Shown piece by piece: positions 13,055 through 28,204 of a stretch of 64,000 nucleotides of DNA. Below the pieces are notes generated by a model that saw only the letters and a list, made by a program, of their open reading frames with translations, was not told the origin of the DNA and made no database searches. The position numbers were made by a program, and so were the translations under genes. The stretch comes from Fennellomyces sp. T-0311. Taxonomy: Eukaryota > Mucoromycota > Mucoromycetes > Mucorales > Lichtheimiaceae. The DNA is taken from the NCBI GenBank assembly GCA_025266875.1, contig JALLLT010000064.1:85528-149527 (forward strand), in the 5' to 3' direction. Each line of letters begins with the position of its first letter. Positions within the stretch are counted from its first letter, which is position 1.

Positions 13055-13848
13055 TCAAAAACGTATGGGCTGTCGAAGTTTCGCAAGATGCGTGTGCTCA
13101 ATATGGTACTTGAGGCCATTAAGATTTTTATAGCGTTTGTTGCAAATACCAATAGAGCAACGGTATGGTTTCCGAGCATTAAGCTCGGATTCATTTTCAT
13201 GCTTTTCGTGACAATGACCATGAGCCTTGTGGTATTTCAGGCCATTTGCATTTTTATATGCTTTGTCACAGCCATCCACTTGACATTTATACGGTCTCTC
13301 ATGAGCATCTAATATGTGATCATGCATGAATATTATAAGAAAGGTTGGTGTTTTTGGTTGTTATTGCTGTTGTTACCGTCATAGCACCCGTACGGATCGA
13401 TGGAATTAGCCTGTTGTAAAAGGAGTTCGAGATCACCAGGGTGCCATTCCATAGGGAATTTTCGTTTTTTTAGTGGCGGCGAAGGAGGCGGTGTACACAG
13501 ACCTTCGCTACTCCCGCTACTACTCGGGCTACCAACGTCCATAGCAGGTAAAAAACCTTCATGAAATGTCGCATTAATCGGATCCATTGTGGTTGTTGTC
13601 ATCACTGGAGCTGTGGTCATTGCATATTCTTCCATAGGGAAGGTTGTCCATGCCATCAGCATATCATCATCATCGTCTTCCTCTTCATCGGAGACTACAT
13701 GGTGTTCTTCAAAGTGGTGTAGCAACTCATGAAGATCAAGTAGTGTTTGTCCACAACAAAGAAAGTTGCGGCAAAAAGCCGACTCGAGCTCTCGTTGCCG
13801 AGCTTTTGGGTCGACGAGTTCCTCCACCGAGTTTTGTGAGCTAAACAT
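13055..13848 (-). CDS. Sfp1-like C2H2 zinc-finger protein
   Basis: Predicted 241-residue nuclear zinc-finger regulator. Two exons, 13848-13377 and 13308-13055, join in phase 1 through a GTAACA...ATATTAG intron; without splicing the first part ends at a stop before the fingers. The N-terminus has a degenerate C2H2-like unit (AFCRNFLCCG then LHELLHHFEEHH, about residues 25-50), the arrangement seen in the Sfp1 group. An acidic stretch, a Ser-rich segment and a PPPSPPLKKRKF basic patch follow. The C-terminal pair of fingers reads YKCQVDGCDKAYKNANGLKY and YRCSIGICNKRYKNLNGLKY, ending in H-x3-H motifs. The NGLKYH signature supports the Sfp1-like call. Yeast Sfp1 links nutrient signals to ribosome biogenesis genes; whether that holds here is inference. 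Confidence 0.82.
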
Positions 13849-16668
<2,820 letters not shown>

Positions 16669-17035
16669 AGACCTGATATTCTCGAAGAAAGGATTTAAAA
16701 AAAGTGTATATAATGTAATGTCGATTGAGGCTAGTGAAAGCAAGATCTAGTTGCTATAGAAAGGGTTGCCTAATGGGTAAATAAAAAATACCGTATTCTT
16801 TGAACCATTCTGATCATCTTGAGCAATGTCTAAAATGTATCGGTTTGTGGAAGGTGTCACAACAAACTTTAATCTACGGTTTTACCACGCCTGCCATATA
16901 TGCGTGAAGCTTACATCATCTTGCATCGAAACTTTAATTAACTTTTTCTACGATTTATTAAGGTGAGTCATGGTAATTAAAGTACGTATCCAACGGCGTA
17001 TGTAACAAAAGATCTTTATAAAGTGCTAAGCGTTA
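16669..17035. other. 3' flank of HSP60
   Basis: AT-rich sequence between the HSP60 stop and the remains of the ABC transporter. Probably the HSP60 3' UTR and spacer. Nothing else seen. Confidence 0.4.
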
Positions 17036-19490
17036 TACTACTCGACTACAGAGCTGCAGTGTGTTCCAGTGCTTGCTTAATAGATACGTGCATCAATATA
17101 GTGATGACCCTCGCCTGAATGAATACCGTCTTTTTGGGTTTCAACCACAAAGTTCAATTCAATTTTGGTTTCATAAGCAGCGCCAAAGACCAGAAAAGGT
17201 AACGTGCCAGTCATAATAAGAGTGAGAATCCAATTGTAGGGAAATGTGATAGCAAATCCTATGTATCGAAAGCAATTAGCACTAATCGCAGTAAGTGACG
17301 CGAAAATTACGAAACATGCCTATGATAGCCATGACTATTAAGTTGAAATTTCAACGACGACCTTGGAAATAATTTCATTGACATTTCTGGCATCCAACAC
17401 AAGCATAAAAGCCAGTGCACCGATGTTGTTGGCCTTCATCATAGTATGCAACTTCTTGCTTCATGAATGCACGGGAGAGTCGTCCTCGTAGTCGTTTTGT
17501 GTATCTTTCACCTGCAATTTCGAACCCGGCGATCTGGGCAGTCATACCAATAAGGGCAACAATTGCAACGATAAAAAGCAAGAGCGAGTATAAGTTCGCA
17601 CCAGCCATAGGACCCGGTTGCAATTCTGCATCTGGCTCGATCATCAGAGAAATCAGCAGAGCAATCAGCATGCTACTGATAGGAAATACACTGGCTGATA
17701 GAGCGGATTCTAAAGCACTAATAGCAACGAGAGCCCACTCCGGTCGCATTTCACGGAAACTGCGCATGAACGGGGACTTGTCCTTCCGGAAATCTCTTCG
17801 CTGTTCAGAGTCCAAAATTCAACGGATGAGGCGAAGCTAAACTGTCTCGACAATACTCTTGTGGTGACTTCATCCTCTTGAACGATAACGCTGTCGGCGT
17901 CATCTTTGGCGATATCATCGTGTTCGATGCCTTGTTTGGTAGCAATGAGCTGCTTACGAACCAAGTGGGCGTATACTCCATTCCTTGCTAACAAATCGTT
18001 ATGGTTATCACGTTCAACGGCTTCGCCTTGCGTCATGACGATACTCATATCAGCGTTTCGGATGGTGGAGAGACGATGGGCGATCACGATTGTTTCGATG
18101 CGACGTCGATTGCACGTTGTACAATTCGCTCAGATCGCGTATCCAGAGCAGAAGTAGTCTATGCAGCTAATATTAGTACCGTAGCAAAAACAGTAAAGTC
18201 TTTACGAGTTACCCCATCAAGCAGCAAAATTGAAGGGTTTTTGAGAATGACACGTGCAATCGCGATACGCTGCCTTTGTCCACCAGAAAGCATGCTACCT
18301 TGTTGACTAACCATGGTGTCGTAGCCCCTTGGTAACCGGGTAATGAACGCATGACAGTTGGCTTTATTGCACGCTCCAACCATCTCTTCGTCGGTGACGC
18401 TGGAATGTAACGCGCCCATGAGCAAGTTCATTTGGATGGTCATGTTGAAGAGGACTGGCTCCTGATTGACTACACCGATTTGTCCGCGTAACCACTGAAT
18501 GTTGTAGTCCTTGATATTGTGACCATCAATCAGATATCGCCGGCCAAGGTGTCAGAGAACCGTTGCAGCAGTTGGACTGAAGTTGATTTGCCACTACTCG
18601 AAGATCCAACGAGAGCGACGGTCATGCCCGGTTCGATTGAGACAGAGAAGTTCTTGAGTACTTGGACACCTGGCCGTGTAGGGTATGCAAAGTTGACATT
18701 GCGGAATTCCACCTGTCCGGAAAGACTCTTGTCCTTAACACCTCCCGGAGCACCGAGATCAATATCGGGTATATGCTCAATGGCGCCAAAGATACGATGC
18801 GTCGCACCACAGGTACTTGAAACAGCAGAAAGATTTACGGGAAGCGGTACATAACAGTGCATTGCTTCCCATAATTATGGCAAAAAAGGCAATCAAGACA
18901 ACGCTGGTATCCACTGAGCCTTCACCAACATGTTTGGTTCCGTACCAGAATGTCAAGCCATAGGTACAAAATAGGTTAAACATGAAAATACCTATTTGGA
19001 TACCCAACATGAGGCCACGCCGGCTGCCTGTGACACATGCCGTTTCGAGATTTGCATCGTAGCGTTTGGCGAATTGGTCTTGAAGTGAAAACGAGTATAT
19101 TGTTCGGATGCCACCAAATATTTGTTCAGCAAACGAAACGGCATCTGCATAGGAAACTTGGGCTTTCTGGGTAGGCTTGGAGTAATAGCATCCCATGGAA
19201 GCACCAACAATTCCCATCAGTGGGATTGCGGCCAACATCACAACAGCGACTTGCCATTCCTTGACGAATGCAACGACGACTCCGGAGATCGCCTGCGCTG
19301 TCATCTGTATTCCGAAATGCCTTCTTGAATCATTTGTGTGTCAGTGGCAAGGCGCGGTGTCAATGACCCTTCCTCGGACTTGTCGAACCACAACTGATCT
19401 TGTCGAAGAATGGAGTGGAGGTACAACTCTTTGATCCGCTTAGCTTGACTTCCATCAGTGGCGACCCAAAGTGCGTGAGCAACCCGGGAT
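17036..19490 (-). pseudogene. ABCB-type (P-glycoprotein/Ste6-like) ABC transporter pseudogene
   Basis: Remains of a full-size multidrug exporter. In coding order: a first transmembrane domain fragment (RIKELYLHSILRQDQ, LATDTQMIQEGISEYR, ISGVVVAFVKEWQ), then NBD1 with Walker A GSSSSGKST, signature LSGGQRQRIAIARVIL, Walker B ILLLDG, D-loop SALDTR and H-loop IAHRLSTIRNAD, a linker, and the start of TMD2 (EWALVAISALESALSASVFP, AFMKQEVAYYDE, YNWILTLIMTG, FGAAYETKIELNF). It is broken repeatedly. The frame shifts after EYR, before TIVIAHRL (with a short deletion), in the linker near 17815, and after YYDE. The Walker B catalytic Glu is Gly. The start and the whole second NBD are missing. Some gaps could be introns, but the shifts after EYR and before the H-loop have no GT-AG pair. 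Confidence 0.88.
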
Positions 19491-22028
19491 CGGTTGCATA
19501 ATCATAACCAATTTCATACAAAGTACTTATCAAAGTCTACTCAATTATTAGCGTTGAGATGGATAGCGCATGAAAGGATGACCGTTTGCCCGAAAAATCC
19601 TTACTTGCTTAAAAGCTCACAGAAGCATCATGAAGCAAATCAGGAGTGATCGTACTAAATTTTCACTTGCATATGTACGCACGATTCTCATCTGGGATGA
19701 AAGAAAGACATACTGCCAATATCTCTTTTGGGACTTGAAGGTGATGTCCTATAAAAACATTCAATTGCTCCTCACATCGGCGTACGCATACATATCACAA
19801 ATCAAATTGATATAATATGCACACATCCTTGGATGATATATGCTGATGGAACATTTCCTCGAGGTAAAGATGCTGATCAAACAAAGTATGGTGGACATTC
19901 TGTATATTATACGTAAAATAATACACAGGACATCTTGATGCTTTTTATCATGGACTTCCAACACGGATGCAAGCAGCTTCGCTTTGTATATACCAGAGGA
20001 AGTTTGTTGCCGACGTACTAGAGGCCTAAAACCTTTTGTCGTAGGAACGTTGCAGACGATGCTTTCTTATGGTTGGTCATGTCAAACCTAAGGCACTGGA
20101 TACTGCACTCAATGATCTTAAGCGTGCCTTGGGCAGTGTGATCATCGTCGATTTCTCTACGAGCATAGTGTAAGTGTATTTTAACAGTATGTACCGGTAT
20201 CACTTACCCTGAAGGCCCGATCATTAAACGTTCTGTCTCCTTGTCTATCGTGCTGACACCGATACCGTCCATGAGCTTCCGAGGTGAGGTGGATCAACGG
20301 TACAAAGAATAAAAGAGACCTATAAAAGTATCTCTGAAGTTTTGAATATGCTTGATTAAACCCAACGCTCTATGGTTTTATATCTTTTTTGTGTATCGGA
20401 TCAGCGATGGCAGTTTAGATAGTTTTTCGTCTTCAGAATTACCTGAATGGATAGAGGACATATAGGATCCTTTCCTTTGTTCTGATCATGCGGATCTGGC
20501 CTTTGACGTCCTCCCTGCAGTGTAATGACCGCATTGCTATATTGGAGTCAATTCCATGTCCTGTTGAGTTTATCTCATTCGCCCATACGGTGTAATCCTT
20601 AATCCGTGTAGACAAGTTACTATGTAAGTAAGCTTCGTGATGATGTTGTGCCGATATGCGTTATACAATAGGAAATATCTTCTATCATTATCATCTGTGG
20701 TTGTTTCATCACACAAGAAATTCTCCCTCCGTAGGTAAGCAAATACCGATAAACCGGTTTGCATCGAAACCTGTTTCATTCCTTTAGAACATGTGATCTT
20801 AGTTACATTGTACATAACGTGAATGACATCGCTCACCATTGGATGTGAAGTTTCTCATATACCAAGCTAAAATACTTGATAACTGTTATGATATGCTCAA
20901 AAAAAAAGGCGTTCGCTCATTGACAGGAGGTATGGGCTACGGCCTAGTACAGTTGGTGTAGAAGCCGGTACGGGTAATGTCAGAATGCGAGTGCAGAGTA
21001 GGAGCACGACCCAATAGAAGATAGCTAGGAACAAGACAGAGATAAGAATACGAATCTACTAAAGGATAATACAACTATTAACCAATCAGCAATACTGCAA
21101 ACCCTACAAGAATGGATCAAACGGCAAGACAGGACAAGACAAGAACAAGACTAGACTAGCAGGCGGTGTTAGGTTCTTTCCACTACGCATTGACCAATGG
21201 ATGGTTACTGATGGCAGTACCGGGCAAGGACAAGAACTAGGATAGAGATGGATCCTAGACGATGGTCAAGACAAGGATAAGGTAGGTAGAATAATGTGAC
21301 GAGGTAAACTGATGCCTTTATTGCTCTTATTCTTTTCCGATATATATACGCAATGTTCTTAAGAAATAATAAAGACAACAATGAAATTAATGACAATGAA
21401 ATACGATATCGGTAAGATGAGCAATAATGTGGGGTAATATTAATGGAGTGGGGGGAGGGGGTAACAACGACGCATATTGTTACTATGACTTAATCAGTCA
21501 TGACAGGCAAATTGCGTAAGATGAATAATGGCAAGCTCCTCCTTTGTGCCTTGGATACATTGTGTCCACAACCAGTGAGAGAGGAAAGAAAGTTCTTGCT
21601 CCATTGCTACTTGTAAAAAGTTCAAAGCAGCTGGTATGGAGGCCAAGCAGTGGTTAATACCCTCGCCGTTCACGTTGTTGCTGTACTCGTTTTGAATTTC
21701 GTCCGATACACCTGTGGACTAAGAACGCCACCAGCCTTGATCTCAACAAAAGACTCCAAAGGTACGGATGGTATTGCGGACTGGATTAAGTGTGGCCCCT
21801 GCCTAGTTATTGATGAAGTTTTTTTTAAGACATTAATAGTTTATTCTCGACGACTAACGCTACACTTACGGGCCCAGGTAATACTTATGGGGCTGCTGCA
21901 GCCAATAAATAGTCGACTCTCATTCGCTCTTGCGAGGTAACGTTACCATTTTTGTTTAACTGGGCTCCAACTGATAAAGGCAGAGTCGCCATAGGAGAGA
22001 ATGTTTTTAATGCAGTCAACCAAACAGC
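19491..22028. other. Gene-poor AT-rich region
   Basis: About 2.5 kb with no supported gene. Around 21010-21290 there is a purine-biased patch with repeated ACAAGAC/GGACAAGA-like words, possibly a degenerate short repeat. The remainder shows only short, uninformative frames. It lies between two decayed coding regions and may itself be eroded element sequence. Confidence 0.4.
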
Positions 22029-23041
22029 ATGATTCCAAACAAGAAAACGGGTCATCCAATGGAGTCAAAAAATGTACCTTTAGTCAGGAAACCCGGACCA
22101 AAGCCTAAAAAGCACGATCCAAACCAATCAGTTCTGAATATCCCCAGCTCAAATTCTGGCAACACCAATCCTCTCGATCCCGAGGAAAATCGCGAGGAGT
22201 ATGAGACTGTTCTCATCACTTCATCAACGGCGGGGAACATTTAGATTTGAGCGAGGAATCTCTTTTCGATCTTGAAGAATTCGCGACACTTGCCGAACTC
22301 CAGCAACAACCTGAAGTAGTTGACCCGACAGCCTGGTAGTCGAAGATATCGATCTCGAAGATTACACTGGTGATGAGGCTATTTCTGAGGGTGACACGCA
22401 TGGTTCCGAAGAAAAAGCAAGAGTCCTTGAGCGTTACTTTGAAAAGTTGCAAGAAAGAATTAGGCAGGAGGGCGACAACTTCAGTGAATACAACACAGAA
22501 GGCAAGGACACATTTTGGGTTTATCCCTTTTTTTGCGTTGAGAGAAGTGATTGATCCGAACCCGCTATATTTACCACGCGTCTTCTTATGGCTTCTACAC
22601 CTGCTGCTTCCAGATGGTGTGGTATCTTTGAAGTGCTCCGGCTGTAAATTCCCTCTCAAGTGCAAAGGATATTCCAAGACACCTTATGCACGCAGAGTAA
22701 TTGATATCGATGGGTAAGGGTCAGCATAATTATTAGATAAGTAGGTATTCTGACGCAATCACCTAGGTACATTACGAATGTACAAATACCAAGGAGGCAA
22801 TTGCAAAAAACAATGTACCAAAACGTATACGAGCACCAGTGGCGAGATTATCCGCCAGCTTCCAAAGCACATGCAGTTTCAGTTTCCGGCTTACCTCACT
22901 GCAAAGAGAGGTCTCTCCAAAACAGTCGGCGACCTTTATCGCGTATGTGTGCAAAATTCTGTGGACCAAAACGGTTCCAAAAGATCTTGAGGGTACTTCA
23001 TCGTCTAAAGCATTCGAGGTTGGAATTGCTAATCCTTTAAA
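22029..23041 (+). pseudogene. Broken mobile-element protein with DUF6729-like zinc-binding region
   Basis: A chain of plus-strand fragments in shifting frames reads as one former protein. It runs from a basic, proline-rich start (VRKPGPKPKKH) to acidic pieces, DNFSEYNTEGKDTFWVYP, ALREVIDPNPLYLPRVFLW, LKCSGCKFPLKCKGYSKTPY, ARRVIDIDG, then after an apparent intron LRMYKYQGGNCKKQC, IIRQLPKHMQFQFPAYLT, and FCGPKRFQKILRVLH. The CxxC pairs and the ARRVID...FPA.LT...KILRVLH order recall a family I know as DUF6729, common in fungal repeat regions; that assignment is from memory and tentative. At least three frame breaks are visible (near 22240, 22350 and 22965), so it is not functional as written. 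Confidence 0.5.
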
Positions 23042-24364
<1,323 letters not shown>

Positions 24365-25490
24365 CGCGGTACATTATGCCGGGAGGGGGTCTCAATGGCA
24401 ACTGACGATGGTTGCCATTGTTGGTGTACGTTAAACGCTCAGTGCAAACTTCTGTGGGGTCCTGGACATCTCCAGGGATTCCGGTACACTGGCCTCTCTC
24501 CGTTTTTTCTCTGTATGTATACTTTGTTCATACGTTTGTCAAGGCCAATACCTTGGAGCGAATGGAAAGGGAAACCGCCTTGACTGCAAGGATATGTCCC
24601 AGTGTTTAGTGCCTTATAAACTGCAGGTGGTCTAGCTCCAGTCCCTTTCAACCTATTCGAGCGATCTTCTTTCCCTCTCACCTTCTGGTTACGACCGGAT
24701 CACTGTTGGATTTGCCCAAGGTAACGCCAGTAACTCTTGTTTTTATTAAATTTTGCGGCACTTTTGTGTGTGATAGGTTGCCATGGACCGGGGAAATGGG
24801 ATTCTGGAGCCGAATGCAAGGCATCAGGGAGCATAAGCTTGGAAAGAGAGATATGAATGAACTTGGCAATGAAGAATGAGTGTATGGGTGAATGAGGAAA
24901 AAAGTTCGTGTTGACAAGCTATGCAGAGCGATGTCTGTGGGCGGAACTGAAAGAATCGGAAAGTACGATATCAGGTAGGAAAGGAAAGGAAAGGAAAGGC
25001 AGGCAAGGTAAGTGGGCATGGGTGAATCAAGTGTCCGCCTTGACGTGTCAAGTAGACATTCAGGCGACTGATGTGACTCATCCATGGTGAGGTATGATTA
25101 TAGGATAGAGTGCTTGTGTGTGTAGCTTGGAAGAGTTGGTATGTAAATTGTCCTTATATAAAGCTATTGGCCTCTGCCCTCATACACTTTGGCATACACT
25201 TTGGACCGTGGCCATCGGAAAAGCTATTTCTGGTAAAATACCATAGTACAATTAAACATCATACCCACGCAAGATCACCATCTTCCCCGAATCAAAGCAA
25301 CAAAACTGGTCTATACAAGCAAGCTCCAATAATGAGTTAGATGCTTCAGTTGCCCAAAGTCAACTGGCCAATTGTTATTCCGGCGTGCAATATGTAAAGT
25401 AAAATGAAAACTCATCAAGTAGCCATATCGATTGTACATAAATGCACTTTTAATGTATTAAGGTAGGGGTTTGTTCTAAGTATATAAAGA
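24365..25490 (-). repeat. 1.1 kb dispersed repeat, copy 1 (inverted relative to copy 2)
   Basis: Reads as the inverted counterpart of 52183-53316 over its full length, with scattered substitutions and small indels. On the minus strand it has TATATAA (25154-25160), then 69 nt later an ATG at 25085 opening a 135-codon frame (MDESHQSPECLLDTSRR...). Copy 2 keeps the same TATA-to-ATG spacing, but the frames diverge after about 36 codons because the copies differ by one CTTTC pentamer. The right end stops exactly at the terminal repeat of the transposon at 25492, so this copy is probably truncated there. It has the size and promoter-bearing character of a solo LTR or a non-autonomous element. No terminal motif proves either. 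Confidence 0.8.
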
Positions 25491-25491
25491 T

Positions 25492-27232
25492 AAATCGGAA
25501 AAGATGCAACCAAAACTCGGGTCAAAAAAGTTCGCATTAATAGAACATGACCAGGGAGACATTTTAGCCGCTTGAAATAAAAATTTTCGTGTTCCTGACG
25601 CGTAGCGCTTTCGTTTGATATCCATTTCACTTCGCAAACATGTCGACAATCGATTTAACTCGCTCTCAAGCACCAATTAAAGGGATGAATGGATCTCCTT
25701 CATTCGAGTTTATCGATATAAGAAGCAGCTACAAGAAGCAGGTGTCTATCCCAAGAAGTTTGACTTCAGGAACCTGCTATGTGAAATCCTTGGCGTTGGA
25801 GACAGCACGGCACGATCTATCATCGCCTATTCCAATGGGGAGAAATCACACGATGATTCCAAGCAAATCGGCCGACCAAAGAAGGTGCTTGATGAAGATT
25901 ATGTCAACGTAATGCGTGATTTCAACAATACCAACTGCCAAAACGGTCAGCCTCTCACTGCAAGACGTATGCGTCAACACCTTATCGACAACGGCTATGA
26001 CGCACCTGGTCTTATGGTCATGAAGGAGGACATGAAGAAGGCAGGACTACGATACGGAAAAGGAAATCGTCAAAATATCTTGCATGATAGTGAGGAAGTG
26101 GTGGCCTATCGGCAGAAGTATATCGAGCGACGCCTCGCCAACCTAAACGGCGATGGGGTGCCAACAAGGCCTGATGTTTTCTTAGACGAATCTTATTGCC
26201 ATTTGAATCACCATGCCAAACAAACGTGGTTTGTTCCAGGTGAAGAACCTGTTAAGGAAGGTGGACGTAAACCAATGCTGGTGATTTTTGGGGCAATTGT
26301 TGTACGTAAAGTACACCGCTATCACCTTGCTGCCGAGATTGTTGAGGAGAATGTGCTCATCTGGCCAGTGAATGGCACATGGCATATCCAATCCGCAGGC
26401 ACGAAGCGTGGTCGTCCTGCAACAAGAAATACTGCGGAGAAGTGGGCTGACCTCCCAAAATGTGTCAAAGATGCGAAGGTTACGCCAGATTACCACGATT
26501 ACCACGGCAATTTCAACGCAGCAATGTTTGAGAGCATATTCGAAAGACTATGCGATAAGTTGAAGAAGAAGTATAGGGAGTGTGATATTCATATGGACGG
26601 TGCAAAATACCATTTCCGTAAGATCAACCCATTGCCCACTTCGCAAGCAAATTCGACAGAAATTCAGGATTGGTATCGTGACAACCGAGTTGCACTGCCA
26701 ACGCCTAATGCAAACAATCGCATAACCAGAGCAATGATGCTCGAAAAGCTCAAGAGTATACGTGATGAGTACCCACCCAACTACGCCGTGTACAACATCG
26801 CAAACAAGTATGGTCAAAGAGTTATGAAGACACCACCATACCACTGCGAGCTTCAACCAATTGAAGGGCTCTGGGGAATCGCCAAGCAGCAAGTGGCTTA
26901 TAGCCCCGACCTCGAGAACAATGAGGTAGAGCTTACACATCGACTGTACAAGCTTATTGCACAAGTTGAGGAACGTAGCCTCCTTTCCCTCTGGCAAAAG
27001 ACAGTGCAGAAGTGTGAAGAGTATAACGAAGAATAATTTTTAGGTTGGTTCCCCATCTCTTCATTTTATATATAGAGAACTATACTTTCTTTGCACTTAT
27101 TAAAGCATACAATTAGATATATAAAATATTTATACAGTAGGCTACAATATCATTTTTATTTCATTTGAAACAGACGCATATGCATTGGCGGAGAAATCAC
27201 GATTTTTCATTTCGTTGCATCTTTTCCGATTT
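25492..27232 (+). mobile_element. IS630/Tc1-type DNA transposon
   Basis: Bounded by a 19-bp terminal inverted repeat: AAATCGGAAAAGATGCAAC at 25492-25510, and its exact reverse complement at 27214-27232. Inside lies one transposase frame. A TA is present at the left end (25491-25492), but the right junction reads TTTG, so the target duplication is not intact or the exact end is one or two bases off. The element abuts the end of the 1.1 kb repeat. Confidence 0.85.
25640..27036 (+). pseudogene. IS630/Tc1-type transposase with an N-terminal frameshift
   Basis: Catalyses cut-and-paste transposition in intact relatives. The long frame carries a DDE_3-type catalytic core: first Asp in DVFLDESYCH, second in DIHMDGAKYHF, and the Glu in TPPYHCELQPIEGLWG. 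A helix-turn-helix-like region precedes it (LLCEILGVGDSTARSIIAYS; ARRMRQHLIDNGYDAPGL). The long second-Asp-to-Glu spacing with PPYHCEL is typical of a eukaryotic IS630-like branch rather than classic Tc1. The only ATG near the start (25640) is in another frame. The two parts would join if one base were present in the AAAGGG run near 25678-25685, so this copy has a single 1-nt frameshift (or a sequencing error). Otherwise it is open to the stop, which is unusually good preservation. Confidence 0.85.
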
Positions 27233-28204
27233 GACGTTATCGTTATATGAAGCGGCCACTGTACCCTAAATTTTAACAAGACGTATTCGGCGGTTAGACA
27301 TCTACATGGATAGTGCGAAGGCTGTGAAAGATTTTAGACACAGCAGGCTTTGCCGTGTTCAGCTTTTTTTCGTGTCGATTGCCAAACATTTTTGAACACT
27401 AAACCACTGAGCAAAGCCAAGTACAAGAACGTACGCCAGGGGTATTTATCGGGCATAAATACAAGTGTTAGGCTCTGTCTATATTCTAGAACAAAACTAT
27501 TTTCGGTTCAGTTAGTCTGCAACAGACAATGTATTACTCGCAGATTGTTCCGTGTTCCGTGCTTCCGAAAGCCGTTTGGCATCTTTTGCACGGTATAAAC
27601 AAGAAGGTGCGTAGTTATACAAAAGGATAATAGACAGGGGGATTTCTTTTCTGGGTGCGGCACCATCGCTCAATGTAAATCGATCTGTTTACGGGATGGT
27701 GGGCTTTAGGAACCAGTTACACAAAAAAACAAAAGCCATGCAACCCCCAGAAGACACAAACAACAGATGTACCCAGATTGAATCATACATGATTTCTCAC
27801 CCCTTATTACGGTTTATAGAATAACTTTTCAATCGTGCGGCGCGTGTGTCGCCTTTTAATATATCGACATACGTGTTACTTTGTAAAAGCCAAAGTTTTC
27901 CTTTCTCCCTTACATCTAACAATGAGGAACAATAAATGAACAAGCATGGTCACGTATTGTGGTTAGTTCTTGGTTAGTGTAATGTGGCACTTTGTACCTG
28001 TACCACCGTCCGCATTTCCATTTTTTAAAGTTCGGGCTCGGCTTCCTGGAGATGGGTAACTTGCAGATCGGTGCTTAGACTTTTGGCCGTTCAAGAAGGC
28101 AGAAATATATAAGAAGAAGAAAAAAAATAAACTAGTGTTCTTTTTTCTTTCTTTTTTCATTAATATTAAACACATTTTTTTACACTCAAAATCTACGCCC
28201 AAGC
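27233..28204. other. Intergenic region
   Basis: About 970 bp between the transposon and the next gene. No gene is supported. The last ~120 bp are T-rich, probably the leader of the downstream gene. Confidence 0.45.
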
